Positions 10,801 to 18,111 of a DNA stretch of 64,000 nucleotides are shown one piece after another. Origin of the DNA: Synergistaceae bacterium. Lineage in GTDB: Bacteria > Synergistota > Synergistia > Synergistales > Synergistaceae. Within the stretch, counting starts at the first letter, position 1, and the number at the start of each line of letters is the position of its first letter. The DNA is taken from the NCBI GenBank assembly GCA_021372895.1, contig JAJFTP010000095.1, positions 1 to 64,000 on the forward strand, in the 5' to 3' direction. The position numbers were made by a program, and so were the translations under genes. The notes under the pieces were generated by a model that saw only the letters and a list, made by a program, of their open reading frames with translations, was not told where the DNA came from and did not search any database.

Positions 10801-10915
10801 AAAAAAGCAAAAAGACAACGATGAAAATGACAACAGAAACCATAAACACTGCACCCCAGATAAAATTCGGAGCAGGCATTAATTCGTTAATCCCTTCAAT
10901 AATTCCTTTATACAT
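4862..10915 (-). CDS. ndvB: cyclic beta-1,2-glucan synthase, membrane GT84 and transglycosylase half (NdvB type)
   Basis: A 2017-residue inner-membrane protein corresponding to the N-terminal two thirds of NdvB/Cgs. In order: a membrane anchor (residues about 20-42), the N-terminal CGS region, two membrane segments near 440-490, a GT84 glycosyltransferase with the acidic motif LDSDS and a later HRWIRGDWQ motif (the QxxRW-like element), further membrane segments, a glycoamylase-like cyclising domain (RRTWQFFKDF, SPTNIGLQLLS, HLYNWYN), and a GH94-like beta-sandwich ending in LVILSEAPYGY and FILHTYQMT. The catalytic GH94 barrel is missing here and is encoded by the next gene. Family knowledge: UDP-glucose is polymerised to beta-1,2-glucan on a protein Tyr, then cyclised. 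The start ATG 10915 follows GGAGG with 6-base spacing. No NdvA-type exporter is present nearby. Confidence 0.88.
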   Translation of the reverse strand: MYKGIIEGINELMPAPNFIWGAVFMVSVVIFIVVFLLFCHRFINARRRALLPVETTDTEKILGSSDLEQQMLNLSYAHRNVKWKKYNFVIRDRNDIAYKKLNKIRDTLSGVSPEIIALVPAARWLFDNFQIMYRELKKIKAAETSDKILPILQEGEFKGYPRIYVLARKIVKLSGGYLNEDKISLMVKAYQKELSLTDTELWALPEIISFCLLESITSVAEDIINITETKFKADLFVKNSLREQGNTISIDPLLKGVEEKYSKNISFHSYVIYLLKNMAFDDSSIQRYVECYFNETKYSKPSDIFLDEGKLESYLESNIRIFLASLWEASEIDGVIFFEDLSTIEHILLKDPAEVYPAMDQKSRSNYRAVIEKLSLKHKMEEKTIAEFCLELAVKGRDDLKCANHVGSYLIGHGYPLLVAKILNKPGPMNLQPKHNFKGLLYFISLYVTIFIAYCILIYILRRSKVTCGIYGELFFLAAALCIVIGIATDITNNIFARLIKVRELPALDYLKGIPDRARTFLVMPVIISSKKQALEYVSKLQRHYLTNRQSNLFFALLVDFKDSPAKELPEDKELENVLIEEINRLNTLYPSEYNRFSLFVRFRKWNESEKCYMCWERKRGKLEEFNALLSGEKDTSYSIILCDENLLHTFKYVITLDSDSVLLKDNASMLVGIIDHPLNQPVIDYEKRRVKDGYAIIQPSITNNIQYKKNNLFYKVFAGKQGLDHYSTVISDIYHDIFDEGVFAGKGIYDIKAFHAIMNKNIPENSVLSHDLLESCYVKTAFSGAVKIMEDYPGNVISYALREHRWIRGDWQLLPWLFKKKTLAGLSKWKIFDNLRLSLVPLCKVLIIILNLALMPEIYYLWLPLVFFADIVSLFFILYGIISQKIRRPKLVIVYKDLLKDILQIIQRALLDIAFAPYRAYIAADAILRTLYRLIKSRRHLLMWNTAETTEKYALGTKTNYFLHMCSSLIPSAIIIKLLSSVEIPLTGMVLYGTLSAAWGLSYLIAYGISLPEDNSQKIISDENEKMLRETARRTWQFFKDFSTESNNWLCPDNYQSEPTEKVTDKTSPTNIGLQLLSVLSARDLGFETLNKTLEYIWKIFQSIERLPKWRGHLYNWYNIKTLDVLNPPYISTVDSGNFYAYMITLKNGLLELIDAPLLSPDLVFGLRDIIGLCGYDIELKNNYETIEEFINEITKIKGNINSQDHAHREGARFIGELNFSIDSILNEISDFEISGSFASVPTLRELVLKDNLHAKALMEKIESITKNIDIMFSNVDFRFLYNEKRKLFHIGYNLSSQKLDSGCYDLAASEFLLTSFLTVARNDVLVEHWYKLGRPLTIVDGIPCFVSWSGTMFEYLMPNLVMKEYKGSVFAETSRAAVIKQIKYAKRIGIPCWGISESQHYHFDQDSNYQYRAFGVPELRLQPSLSPTLVVAPYATIIALDYADKHCFSNLRKLAELGCTGYYGYYEAIDFNGPDPVAITPYSIVKSFMAHHQGMSLVSINNFIHNGVMKRRFHAEPIIKATEMLLEEKLASYFILISRKGYNIQLKKMDIPQEIPHKRHVSKVAPEMPIAHLLSNDNYSIMITSDGDGFSYYRDLMLYRWRSDIYACTGSYIFIKDIKSGRLWSSTYNPTKTEPDEYKVIFSPHQIEFNRRDDDVSSHTVVNLSPNHNLEVRKVTLTNHSNEKKLIELTSYMEVVMDSFSAEIAHPAFNKLFIESQFIEGHDIFLSKRRDGKDGKSPYLMHMVKSQLKLSRSIEYENDRLKFIGRNNTVRNPDTVVESRPMSNNAGFSNDPIISLRVNIDLEAESTASIYFITGVCSGKEEAIRIGEELNYIPQLEDINVKFRLQSALELKYLNISSSELNAFQNLISPIFYPSIYYRGPAENIRRNWGNQSDLWKFGISGDNPIMLLRVNSTEDVGIIKDVIKAYEYLRINEVNIDLVILSEAPYGYMQKLDDMLNEMTSSLKIYDEKREQPSLFILHTYQMTPTEVDLLLTVARVVFTDKTGIYFRNVKESF

Positions 10916-11156
10916 TTTTATCCTCCATTTTTATATGAACGCCCGCACTTCAAATATATTTAATCACCTCATATGCTGACAGTAATTTCACTCTTTTATC
11001 TTAGTTTGACCCATTATTAAATTATATCATATTTTTTAGAATTATCAGAACCGGCGCCGGATAATGCTTACACATATTAACAATTGTTCTCAAGCAGGTT
11101 CATCATCGGCCGCCCTAAGGTTTGATTATCATTTGCTTGATTTTACATAAGCTGTA

Positions 11157-11184
11157 TTGTGTATTCTTTGTGCCCATGTATAAT
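11157..11184 (+). promoter_or_regulatory. promoter of the amidohydrolase/peptide-transport operon
   Basis: TTGTGT (11157-11162) and a consensus TATAAT (11179-11184) are spaced 16 bases apart, about 65 bases before the GTG start of the first gene. The -10 is perfect and the -35 is fair. Confidence 0.5.
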
Positions 11185-11203
11185 GATGTACAGCTATGTA
11201 AAA

Positions 11204-11215
11204 TATGTATACATA
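11204..11215. promoter_or_regulatory. 12-bp palindrome between promoter and first gene
   Basis: TATGTATACATA is a perfect 12-bp palindrome about 20 bases downstream of the -10 box, where a repressor could block transcription of the operon. Related TATGTA half-sites flank it. The regulator is unknown, and AT-rich palindromes also arise by chance. Confidence 0.3.
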
Positions 11216-11249
11216 AACTATGTACTGAAAAATCGGGAGGGATTTCAGA

Positions 11250-12443
11250 GTGCTGTCGGTCAAGGAAGAAATAGCTGTTGCGGTGGAAGAACTTAGGGCG
11301 GAACTGCTCAAACTCAGTCATGACATACACGATAATCCGGAGCTGGGGCTACGTGAGTATAATGCGGTAAAGTGGCAGAAAGAACTGCTTGAGAAGCACG
11401 GCTTTATTGTAGAGACCCCGTTTTGCGGTATGGAAACAGCATTTAAGGCAACATGCCCGACGAATAATCCCAACGGCGTCAAGATTGCATTTCTTGCGGA
11501 ATATGACGCGCTTGACGGGATAGGGCACGGATGCGGCCATAATATTATTGCTGCAAGTGCCGTCGGAGCTGCCATATCACTGTCAAAGACGATGGATGAA
11601 AATAATATTTCCGGAGAAGTTGTGGTTTTCGGAACACCGGCGGAAGAGACGCGTGGAGGAAAGATCCCGATGGCCGATAACGGAGTTTTTGATGGTTTTA
11701 CTTGCGCGCTTATGATACACCCGGCTACGGAGAACATAATCGCACGCCATGGACTTGCCGCTCAGTCCGTTGATGTTGAATTCTTCGGTAAGGCGGCTCA
11801 CTCATCGAGTCCGGCGGATGGTGTCAATGCACTTGCATCCATGATCGCCTTCTTTAATGGAATCGACTCTTTCAGCCATACATGGAGCAACGAGAGCAAG
11901 ATAAACGGCATAATTACTCAGGGAGGAACTGCATCAAACATTATTCCAGACTATACATCGGCCTCATTCACTGTGCGCGCAGGGAAGAAAAAGACGCTGG
12001 TAAATATGTTCGGCGATATAGAGCGCATAGCAAAATCAGCAGCACTTCTTACCGGGGCAGGCTTTAAGGTCAATGGCGCAGATATTTATGCTGAACGCTA
12101 TCCGAGTATGGCGCTGGGAGAGGCTTTTAAAGCAAATATGGAAACCCTCGGAGAAATAATGAACTATCCAGACTACACCGCACAGGTAGGTTCTTCCGAT
12201 ATTGGCAATGTTTCACTGGTGGTGCCCGCCATTCACGAATATCTTTCAATTGCCGGACCAGGAAGCGTCACAGCCCACCATGAATCATTCTGTAATGCTG
12301 CCGTCAGCCCCAGAGCCGACGAAGTAGTTCTTCTCGCTGCAAAAGGACTGGCTATGACTGCCGCAGATATCTTGACGGATGAAAAGCTTCGCGCCCGGAT
12401 GTGGAAGGAATTCGATGAAAAAGTACGTCCGAACCAGTGCTGA
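11250..12443 (+). CDS. M20-family amidohydrolase / aminoacylase-like peptidase
   Basis: A 397-residue cytoplasmic metallohydrolase of the M20 amidohydrolase group (relatives include AbgB, IAA-amino-acid hydrolases and PM20D2-like dipeptidases). Such enzymes split amide bonds between an acyl or amino-acid group and an amino acid. Visible elements are HDIHDNPELGLREY near residue 25, the metal-binding EYDALDGIGHGCGHN (84-98), the catalytic Glu pair in TPAEET (129-134), MIHPA with a ligand His at 157, and the lid-domain sequence FFGKAAHSS. The start is GTG 11250, eight bases after GGGAGGG. It is the first gene of an operon with a dipeptide-type ABC transporter, so the imported compound is probably its substrate; which compound cannot be told from sequence. 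Confidence 0.88.
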   Translation: MLSVKEEIAVAVEELRAELLKLSHDIHDNPELGLREYNAVKWQKELLEKHGFIVETPFCGMETAFKATCPTNNPNGVKIAFLAEYDALDGIGHGCGHNIIAASAVGAAISLSKTMDENNISGEVVVFGTPAEETRGGKIPMADNGVFDGFTCALMIHPATENIIARHGLAAQSVDVEFFGKAAHSSSPADGVNALASMIAFFNGIDSFSHTWSNESKINGIITQGGTASNIIPDYTSASFTVRAGKKKTLVNMFGDIERIAKSAALLTGAGFKVNGADIYAERYPSMALGEAFKANMETLGEIMNYPDYTAQVGSSDIGNVSLVVPAIHEYLSIAGPGSVTAHHESFCNAAVSPRADEVVLLAAKGLAMTAADILTDEKLRARMWKEFDEKVRPNQC

Positions 12444-12472
12444 TTATAACAGGTGAAATGGAGAGAGATTAG

Positions 12473-13438
12473 ATGCTTAAATATATGCTCAAGAGAATTA
12501 TTCAGATGTTTGCGGTCCTCTTTGTGGTCTCTGTCATTGTATTTTGTGTTATGAGCTTTACAGGCGACCCTGTCCTTATGATAGTACCTCCGACGGCGAC
12601 AGATGCACAAATAGAAGAGGCAAGAACTGCCCTTGGGCTGGACCAGCCACTGTGGGTGCAGTACAAGGTCTTCCTTGTTAATCTACTGCATGGAGATATG
12701 GGTGTGTCATATATATTCAAACGTCCTGCCCTTACTCTGATTATTGAGCGCATGCCTGCAACTCTCGAACTTGTGTGTCTTTCGGTGATAATCTCCCTGC
12801 TTATAGCCCTGCCGTGCGGTGTATTTGCCGGTGCATGGCCGAATAACACGTTCAGCCGCGTAATAATGGCCGGTTCTCTTTTTGGTATATCGCTTCCGTC
12901 GTTTTGGGTCGGCATACTGCTTATATTTTACTTCGCGGTTGAGAAGGGTTTTCTGCCGTCTTCAGGACGCGGTGTTACCGATACTCTTTTTGGCATCCCA
13001 TTTGCTTTTATGACTTGGGATGGTTTCAGGCACATAATCCTGCCGGCAGTCTCACTGGCACTTGGCACCCTTGCTATGATGATACGTCTCATAAGGGCTC
13101 AGATCATGGAGGTCATGCGCCAGGATTTTATCAAGTTTGCAAGAGCAAAAGGTGTCTCATGGAAAAATCTGCTCTTTTCCCATGCTCTGAAAAATGCACT
13201 TGTGCCTGTGGTAACTGTATTCGGAATGGAAGTTGGCGGCCTCATTGCTTTTGCGACTGTGACCGAGACAATATTTGCATGGCCAGGGATGGGAAAGCTT
13301 CTTGTAGATTCGATCAACACCGCCGACAGGCCTGTTATTGTGGCATATTTGATAATAGTTGCGGCTATGTTTGTATTTATTAACTTTATGGTGGATATTA
13401 TTTACACTCTGATAGACCCGCGCATTGACCTGAGGTGA
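12473..13438 (+). CDS. peptide ABC transporter permease, DppB/OppB type
   Basis: A 321-residue inner-membrane permease of the dipeptide/oligopeptide importer family. It shows the N-terminal membrane segment after MLKYMLKRIIQMF, the DppB-family region FTGDPVLM, and the cytoplasmic EAA loop (MEVMRQDFIKFARAKGVSWK) that contacts the ATPases, with about six membrane segments. The start ATG 12473 follows GGAGAGAG. It lies 29 bases after the amidohydrolase gene and its stop overlaps the start of the next permease by four bases (ATGA-like coupling), so it is co-translated with its heterodimer partner. Confidence 0.92.
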   Translation: MLKYMLKRIIQMFAVLFVVSVIVFCVMSFTGDPVLMIVPPTATDAQIEEARTALGLDQPLWVQYKVFLVNLLHGDMGVSYIFKRPALTLIIERMPATLELVCLSVIISLLIALPCGVFAGAWPNNTFSRVIMAGSLFGISLPSFWVGILLIFYFAVEKGFLPSSGRGVTDTLFGIPFAFMTWDGFRHIILPAVSLALGTLAMMIRLIRAQIMEVMRQDFIKFARAKGVSWKNLLFSHALKNALVPVVTVFGMEVGGLIAFATVTETIFAWPGMGKLLVDSINTADRPVIVAYLIIVAAMFVFINFMVDIIYTLIDPRIDLR

Positions 13439-14328
13439 TGAATGTGAGTAAGAAAATAAAGGATTTTTTTAACAGCGAGTTTTTTCATAATTTTGTAAGA
13501 AGTCCGGGTGCAGTAGCGGGTTTGATCATAGTTGTTTTCTTCCTGTTGATGGTAACGATAGGCCCGATGTTCACCCCGCAGAATCCATATGACATCGCGG
13601 GGCTGGACCTTATGGATGCATATAAACCGCCGTCATGGATGAGCGGAGGAGACCCCGCGTTTTTCTTCGGTACTGACGAGCAGGGCCGTGACATGCTGAG
13701 TGCCATAGTTTACGGAAGCAGGATTTCCCTCTTTATCGGAATAATTGTAGTGGCTCTTTCCTGTACCATAGGAACCGCGTTAGGGTTGATTGCAGGTTAT
13801 TTCGGCGGGCGGCTGGACAGTTTTCTCATGCGCGTTGTGGATGTACAGCTCTCCTTTCCGGCAATGCTGGTGGCTCTGTTTATTATGGCGGCCTTTGGAA
13901 GGGGGCTAGGCAAGCTTGTATTGGCGCTTACAATAGTTGGATGGGTGCTTTATGCTCGTACTGTCCGGGGTTCTGTGCTGGGGGAAAAGAAAAAAGAATA
14001 TGTAGATGCGGCGAAACTTATCGGACTCTCTCCATTCTCGGTAATACTTCGCCATATACTTCCCAATATACTGACACCGCTTATTGTCATAGCCACAATA
14101 CAGGTCGGATCAGTGATACTGACGGAGGCAACGCTGAGTTACCTTGGCGTCGGGGTCCCAGTTACTGAGCCATCCCTCGGCCTGCTTGTCAAAAACGGCT
14201 ATGATGTGCTCTTCAGCGGGCTTTGGTGGTCCTCTGTCCTACCGGGAATGTTTATTATGTTTCTTGTATTCGGGATCAATCTCCTCGGAGATTTTCTCCG
14301 TGATGAATTCAATCCGCGTTTGAAGTAG
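13435..14328 (+). CDS. peptide ABC transporter permease, DppC/OppC type
   Basis: A 297-residue permease of the DppC/OppC family. It has the N-terminal OppC-type segment (FVRSPGAVAGLIIVVFFLLM), the periplasmic FFGTDEQGRDMLS motif typical of this subunit, and the EAA loop near EYVDAAKLIGLSPFSVI. It pairs with the preceding DppB-like protein to form the channel. The start at 13435 overlaps the stop of dppB; a second ATG three codons further (13441 is GTG) is possible. Nine bases separate it from the first ATPase gene. Confidence 0.92.
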   Translation: MMNVSKKIKDFFNSEFFHNFVRSPGAVAGLIIVVFFLLMVTIGPMFTPQNPYDIAGLDLMDAYKPPSWMSGGDPAFFFGTDEQGRDMLSAIVYGSRISLFIGIIVVALSCTIGTALGLIAGYFGGRLDSFLMRVVDVQLSFPAMLVALFIMAAFGRGLGKLVLALTIVGWVLYARTVRGSVLGEKKKEYVDAAKLIGLSPFSVILRHILPNILTPLIVIATIQVGSVILTEATLSYLGVGVPVTEPSLGLLVKNGYDVLFSGLWWSSVLPGMFIMFLVFGINLLGDFLRDEFNPRLK

Positions 14329-14337
14329 GTGAAGTAA

Positions 14338-15324
14338 ATGTCAGAATTTTTACTGGAAGTAAAAAATTTAAGAACCTACTTCGATATCTTTCGCGGTACA
14401 GTTAAATCTGTTGACGGCGTTGATTTTACGTTAAAGACCGGTGAGATACTTGGCATTGTCGGAGAATCAGGCGGCGGAAAGTCCGTTACGGGGTTCTCTA
14501 TTCTTCGCCTGATAGATTACCCTGGAAGAATCGCCGAAGGCGAAGTTCTTTTTAATGGAGAAGACCTGGTTAAAAAGAGTGAAGATGAGATGCGCCATAT
14601 CAGAGGGAAGGAAATATCGATGATTTTTCAGGATCCCATGACATCTCTTAATCCGCTCCAGACTATAGGCCGGCAGATAGATGAAATGCTTTGTCTGCAT
14701 ACCAGTCTGTCTTCTTCCCAACGTAAGAAGAGGATGCTTGATCTGCTGAATGAAGTCGGCATATCAAACCCTGAGGAGCGTCTGAGGAGTTACCCTCATC
14801 AATTTTCTGGCGGAATGAGGCAGCGTGTTGTCATAGCAATTGCACTTGCGGCTAATCCAAGGATAATCATAGCCGATGAACCCACGACGGCACTTGATGT
14901 GACAGTGCAGGCACAGATACTGACCCTTATGGATAACTTGGTGAAGAAGTTCGGATCGGCCCTTATTCTTATAACGCATGACCTTGCTGTTGTATCGGAA
15001 ATGACTCACAGGGTAGCTGTAATGTACTGTGGGAAGATAGTCGAAGAGGCTCCGACCAAGGAATTGATCAAGGATCCATATCACCCGTATACCAAGGGCT
15101 TAATGGATTCAATCCCTAAGATGTCGGGAGAAAGAACACGGCATTTACCTCAGATATTGGGAATGGTGCCAAGTCTGTTCGATCTGCCGAACGGCTGTTA
15201 TTTTGCTCCGCGCTGCAGCAGAGCAACAGAGCGCTGCCGGAATGAAATTCCTCAGATGAAACAGGTCTCCTCTGAGCGCAGGGTTGCATGTTACAATCCT
15301 GTATGTAAGAATAACGGAGGGTAA
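14338..15324 (+). CDS. peptide ABC transporter ATP-binding protein, DppD/OppD type
   Basis: A 328-residue ATPase of the DppD/OppD family. Walker A GESGGGKS lies at 42-49; the Q-loop MIFQDPMTSLNP, the signature FSGGMRQR and Walker B IIIADEPTTALD follow in order. The C-terminal oligopeptide-importer extension (PYHPYTKGLMDSIP, later GCYFAPRC with several Cys) marks it as a peptide/nickel-class subunit; in some DppD proteins these cysteines bind an FeS cluster. The start ATG 14338 follows TAGGTGAAG. It is the third transporter gene in the operon. Confidence 0.93.
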   Translation: MSEFLLEVKNLRTYFDIFRGTVKSVDGVDFTLKTGEILGIVGESGGGKSVTGFSILRLIDYPGRIAEGEVLFNGEDLVKKSEDEMRHIRGKEISMIFQDPMTSLNPLQTIGRQIDEMLCLHTSLSSSQRKKRMLDLLNEVGISNPEERLRSYPHQFSGGMRQRVVIAIALAANPRIIIADEPTTALDVTVQAQILTLMDNLVKKFGSALILITHDLAVVSEMTHRVAVMYCGKIVEEAPTKELIKDPYHPYTKGLMDSIPKMSGERTRHLPQILGMVPSLFDLPNGCYFAPRCSRATERCRNEIPQMKQVSSERRVACYNPVCKNNGG

Positions 15325-15328
15325 GGGA

Positions 15329-16324
15329 ATGTATAGTAATCAGGATCCTAATAATTCAGAATACATTCTTGAAGTCTGCGACCTTGTGCAAAGTTTTGAT
15401 CAGCCTCATGGGATCCTGGACAGATTGACAGGAAGAACTAAAAAGGTTGTCCATGCGGTAAACGGCGTATCGTTTAATTTAAAGCGCGGTGAGGTATTCA
15501 GCCTTGTCGGCGAATCCGGCTGCGGGAAATCGACAACTGCGAGGACCATAGTCAGGCTGCTTGAGCCAAAGGCAGGAAGAGTGGTCTTTGACGGAGAAGA
15601 TATTTCAAAGTTCAGTGCAAGGAAAATGATGTCTGTCCGCAAAAAAATGCAGATGATTTTTCAGGATCCTTATGCCTCTTTGAATCCCAGGCAGAAGATT
15701 AAAAACATTATAATGGAGCCGATGCTATTTCATAAAGTTGTGTCGTGTAAAGATGAGGCAATAGAGAGAATGTACAGGCTTCTTGACATAGTCGGTTTCA
15801 GGCCTGAACAGGCGGATCGTTATCCTCATCAGTTCTCTGGAGGTCAGAGGCAGAGAATAGGCATAGCAAGGGCCATATCTACCAATCCGTCCTTTATAGT
15901 AGCAGATGAACCTGTTTCAGCTCTTGATGTATCCATACAAGCTCAGGTGCTTAACCTGATGATGGATCTAAAGGATGAATTTAACCTGTCATATCTTTTT
16001 ATAGCGCATGATCTCTCTGTTGTCCGCCATGTGACTGAGAGGCTGGGTATAATGTATCTTGGGTTCATAGTAGAACAGGGGGAACGCGATTTGATCTTTG
16101 AAAAACCAATGCATCCATACACAAGAGCTTTGCTGGCCGCTGCACCTACGCTTGACAGGGAGAAGGCAGTCGAACCATTACAGGGGGATGTGCCAAGCCC
16201 TATTGACCTGCCTGAGGGTTGTCCGTTTGTAAACCGCTGCCCTCAGAGGATGGAAATATGCAAAACAGCCCGTCCCGTGCTTCGTAACCTTGAGGGACGG
16301 TCCATAGCGTGTCATCTTTATTAG
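15329..16324 (+). CDS. peptide ABC transporter ATP-binding protein, DppF/OppF type
   Basis: A 331-residue ATPase, partner of the DppD-like protein. Walker A GESGCGKST is at 61-69, the Q-loop is MIFQDPYASLNP, the signature FSGGQRQRIG, and Walker B FIVADEPVSALD. The C-terminal importer domain ends with CPFVNRCPQRMEIC. I place the start at ATG 15329 because GGAGGGTAAGGG precedes it and it lies five bases after the dppD stop; an upstream in-frame start at 15284 would overlap dppD by 41 bases without a good site. Confidence 0.92.
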   Translation: MYSNQDPNNSEYILEVCDLVQSFDQPHGILDRLTGRTKKVVHAVNGVSFNLKRGEVFSLVGESGCGKSTTARTIVRLLEPKAGRVVFDGEDISKFSARKMMSVRKKMQMIFQDPYASLNPRQKIKNIIMEPMLFHKVVSCKDEAIERMYRLLDIVGFRPEQADRYPHQFSGGQRQRIGIARAISTNPSFIVADEPVSALDVSIQAQVLNLMMDLKDEFNLSYLFIAHDLSVVRHVTERLGIMYLGFIVEQGERDLIFEKPMHPYTRALLAAAPTLDREKAVEPLQGDVPSPIDLPEGCPFVNRCPQRMEICKTARPVLRNLEGRSIACHLY

Positions 16325-16383
16325 GAACTATCAGCTGTTATGGCTGTAGTCGTTACCATAGAAAATAAGAGGGGGAATGCATC

Positions 16384-17931
16384 ATGCGCAGAAAATTGGC
16401 AGCAATACTGGTTATACTTTTACTTTCGCTGATGGTGGCTGCATCAGCGGTGGCAGCAGAGAAGAGCATTGTCATCGGAATTGGGTCAGATGCGCTTTTT
16501 TTGGATCCGTCACAGCAGGATGAGACGATTACCAACACAATGGGACGTTATATGTTTGATGGACTTCTCAACAACAACGCGGCTGGCGTTCCTGTTCCGG
16601 CCCTTGCAACGTCATGGTCGATAGGCAAAGATAACCTTACGTGGACCTTCAACCTACGCAAAGGTGTAAAGTTTCATGACGGCAGCAGTTTCACAGCAGA
16701 TGATGTAGTTTACACCATAGACGTCTGTCGTACTTCACTGCTTAAGGATTTCACTGCCTCAATTAAGGATGTGCAGGTCGTTGACCCTTACAAAATCAAA
16801 ATCATCACAAACGTACCTACTGCCGTTCTGCTGGAGTCGCTTGCGCCTCTGCGTATCCTTCCCAAGGCATACAGGACAAAGGTCGGAGAGACAAAATTCA
16901 ATCAGGCACCGGTCGGCACAGGTCCGTACATATTCCAGGAGTGGGTCAAGGAAGACCACATCTCAATGAAAGCCAATGATGCTTACTGGGGTGGCGCTCC
17001 GAAGATCAAGAAGGTTACTTTGCGTCCCATCAGCAATGCAGCAACCAGGACGGCGGCTCTTCTTACCGGAGAAGTTGACATTATCGAAGATGTGCCTGTC
17101 CGCGACATAGCCAAAGTAAAAAGTACAAAGGGCTTTACGGTTGTCGACCGCCCGAGTGAACGCCTTATCTTCCTACACGTTGATGCGAACAGGCCGAAAG
17201 GGCCTGGGATCATAGGCCTTGACAAGAACCCCTTCAACGATATCCGTGTCCGCAAGGCTCTTTCAATGGCTATAGACAGGGATGCGATTGTAAAGGTGAT
17301 CATGAATGGCAATGCCTACGCTACAAACCAGATGGTCCTTGAAGGCAGACGTGGCTATAATAAAAAGATTCCAGCTCCTGTGTACAATCCTGCAGAAGCG
17401 AAGAAACTTATAGCAGATGCCGGTTATCCCAACGGGTTCAAGGTTTATCTTGATGCTCCGAACGGCCGTTATATAAATGACGCGCAGGTTGCCCAGGCAC
17501 TGGCAAGCCAGCTTACCAAGGTCGGCATTCAAGTTGAGCTCCGCCTGCATCCGAAGTCGATTTTCTTCGATTTTGTGCGTCCCGGTGACAAGTCCAGCCT
17601 TGTAATGTCAGGTTGGTCAGAGCCAATAGACGTAGGGGAAATGTCAAATGTCCTTTTCTATACAAGGGATAAAAATCCAGCAAAGGGCGGTTCAAACCGC
17701 TGTCACTATGCAAATCCTGAATTTGACAAGCTCATCGACGAGGCAGACGCCACAGCCAGCCCTAAAAAGCGTGCTGTTATCCTTGAAAAAGCAGCGAAGC
17801 TTATTGTTGAAGACTGCGGAATCGTTCCGCTATACTTTCAGCAGGATATATACGGCATAAAGGACACAGTGAAATTTACGCCCCGTTCCGACCAGTCCAT
17901 TCTCGCATACGAAATGGATATAAAAAAGTAG
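16384..17931 (+). CDS. family 5 extracellular solute-binding protein (DppA/OppA type)
   Basis: A 515-residue periplasmic binding protein for the peptide importer. The N-terminus is a classical signal peptide (MRRK, then an I/L/V core, cleaved near SAVAA-EK) without a lipobox Cys, so the protein is probably free in the periplasm, as in a Gram-negative-type envelope. Family 5 features include DPSQQDETITN near the mature start, the WTFNLRKGVKFHDG block, PVGTGPYIF and the C-terminal GIVPLYFQQDIYG. It is placed last in the operon, 59 bases behind dppF, an arrangement that often gives the binding protein its own message stability. A terminator follows. Ligand: probably a short peptide or an N-acylated amino acid, from context. 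Confidence 0.9.
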   Translation: MRRKLAAILVILLLSLMVAASAVAAEKSIVIGIGSDALFLDPSQQDETITNTMGRYMFDGLLNNNAAGVPVPALATSWSIGKDNLTWTFNLRKGVKFHDGSSFTADDVVYTIDVCRTSLLKDFTASIKDVQVVDPYKIKIITNVPTAVLLESLAPLRILPKAYRTKVGETKFNQAPVGTGPYIFQEWVKEDHISMKANDAYWGGAPKIKKVTLRPISNAATRTAALLTGEVDIIEDVPVRDIAKVKSTKGFTVVDRPSERLIFLHVDANRPKGPGIIGLDKNPFNDIRVRKALSMAIDRDAIVKVIMNGNAYATNQMVLEGRRGYNKKIPAPVYNPAEAKKLIADAGYPNGFKVYLDAPNGRYINDAQVAQALASQLTKVGIQVELRLHPKSIFFDFVRPGDKSSLVMSGWSEPIDVGEMSNVLFYTRDKNPAKGGSNRCHYANPEFDKLIDEADATASPKKRAVILEKAAKLIVEDCGIVPLYFQQDIYGIKDTVKFTPRSDQSILAYEMDIKK

Positions 17932-17969
17932 GGCGGTCGCTGGGAAAATCATCTGTAATGCAATCTGCA

Positions 17970-18015
17970 AAAAGCAGACTGAGGGGGTATAACTCCCCGA
18001 AGCCTGCTTTTATAA
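17970..18015 (+). terminator. terminator of the peptide-transport operon
   Basis: AAAAGCAG (17970-17977) pairs with CTGCTTTT (18004-18011), and an inner GGGG/CCCC stem extends the hairpin. T-rich sequence follows immediately, so this looks like an intrinsic terminator. It lies 38 bases after the binding-protein stop, and its symmetry could also stop leftward transcription from the NeuD-like gene. Confidence 0.65.
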
Positions 18016-18111
18016 GTTATAACGATAGTTGCCTATTTGCAGAGATCCATACCGAACAGCCGGAAGAAATGGTCAGTGTGATTCAATAAGTGACAAAAGA
18101 CACGGAAACTA

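Larger units (their letters stand above)
10916..11249. other. 334-base divergent intergenic region
   Basis: It separates the leftward glucan synthase operon from the rightward amidohydrolase/peptide-transport operon. It contains a TATAAT-like -10 on the minus strand (complement of 11021-11026) with no convincing -35, a plus-strand promoter at 11157-11184, and a 12-bp palindrome at 11204-11215. I see no open frame with a ribosome binding site and no tRNA-like fold. Confidence 0.6.
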
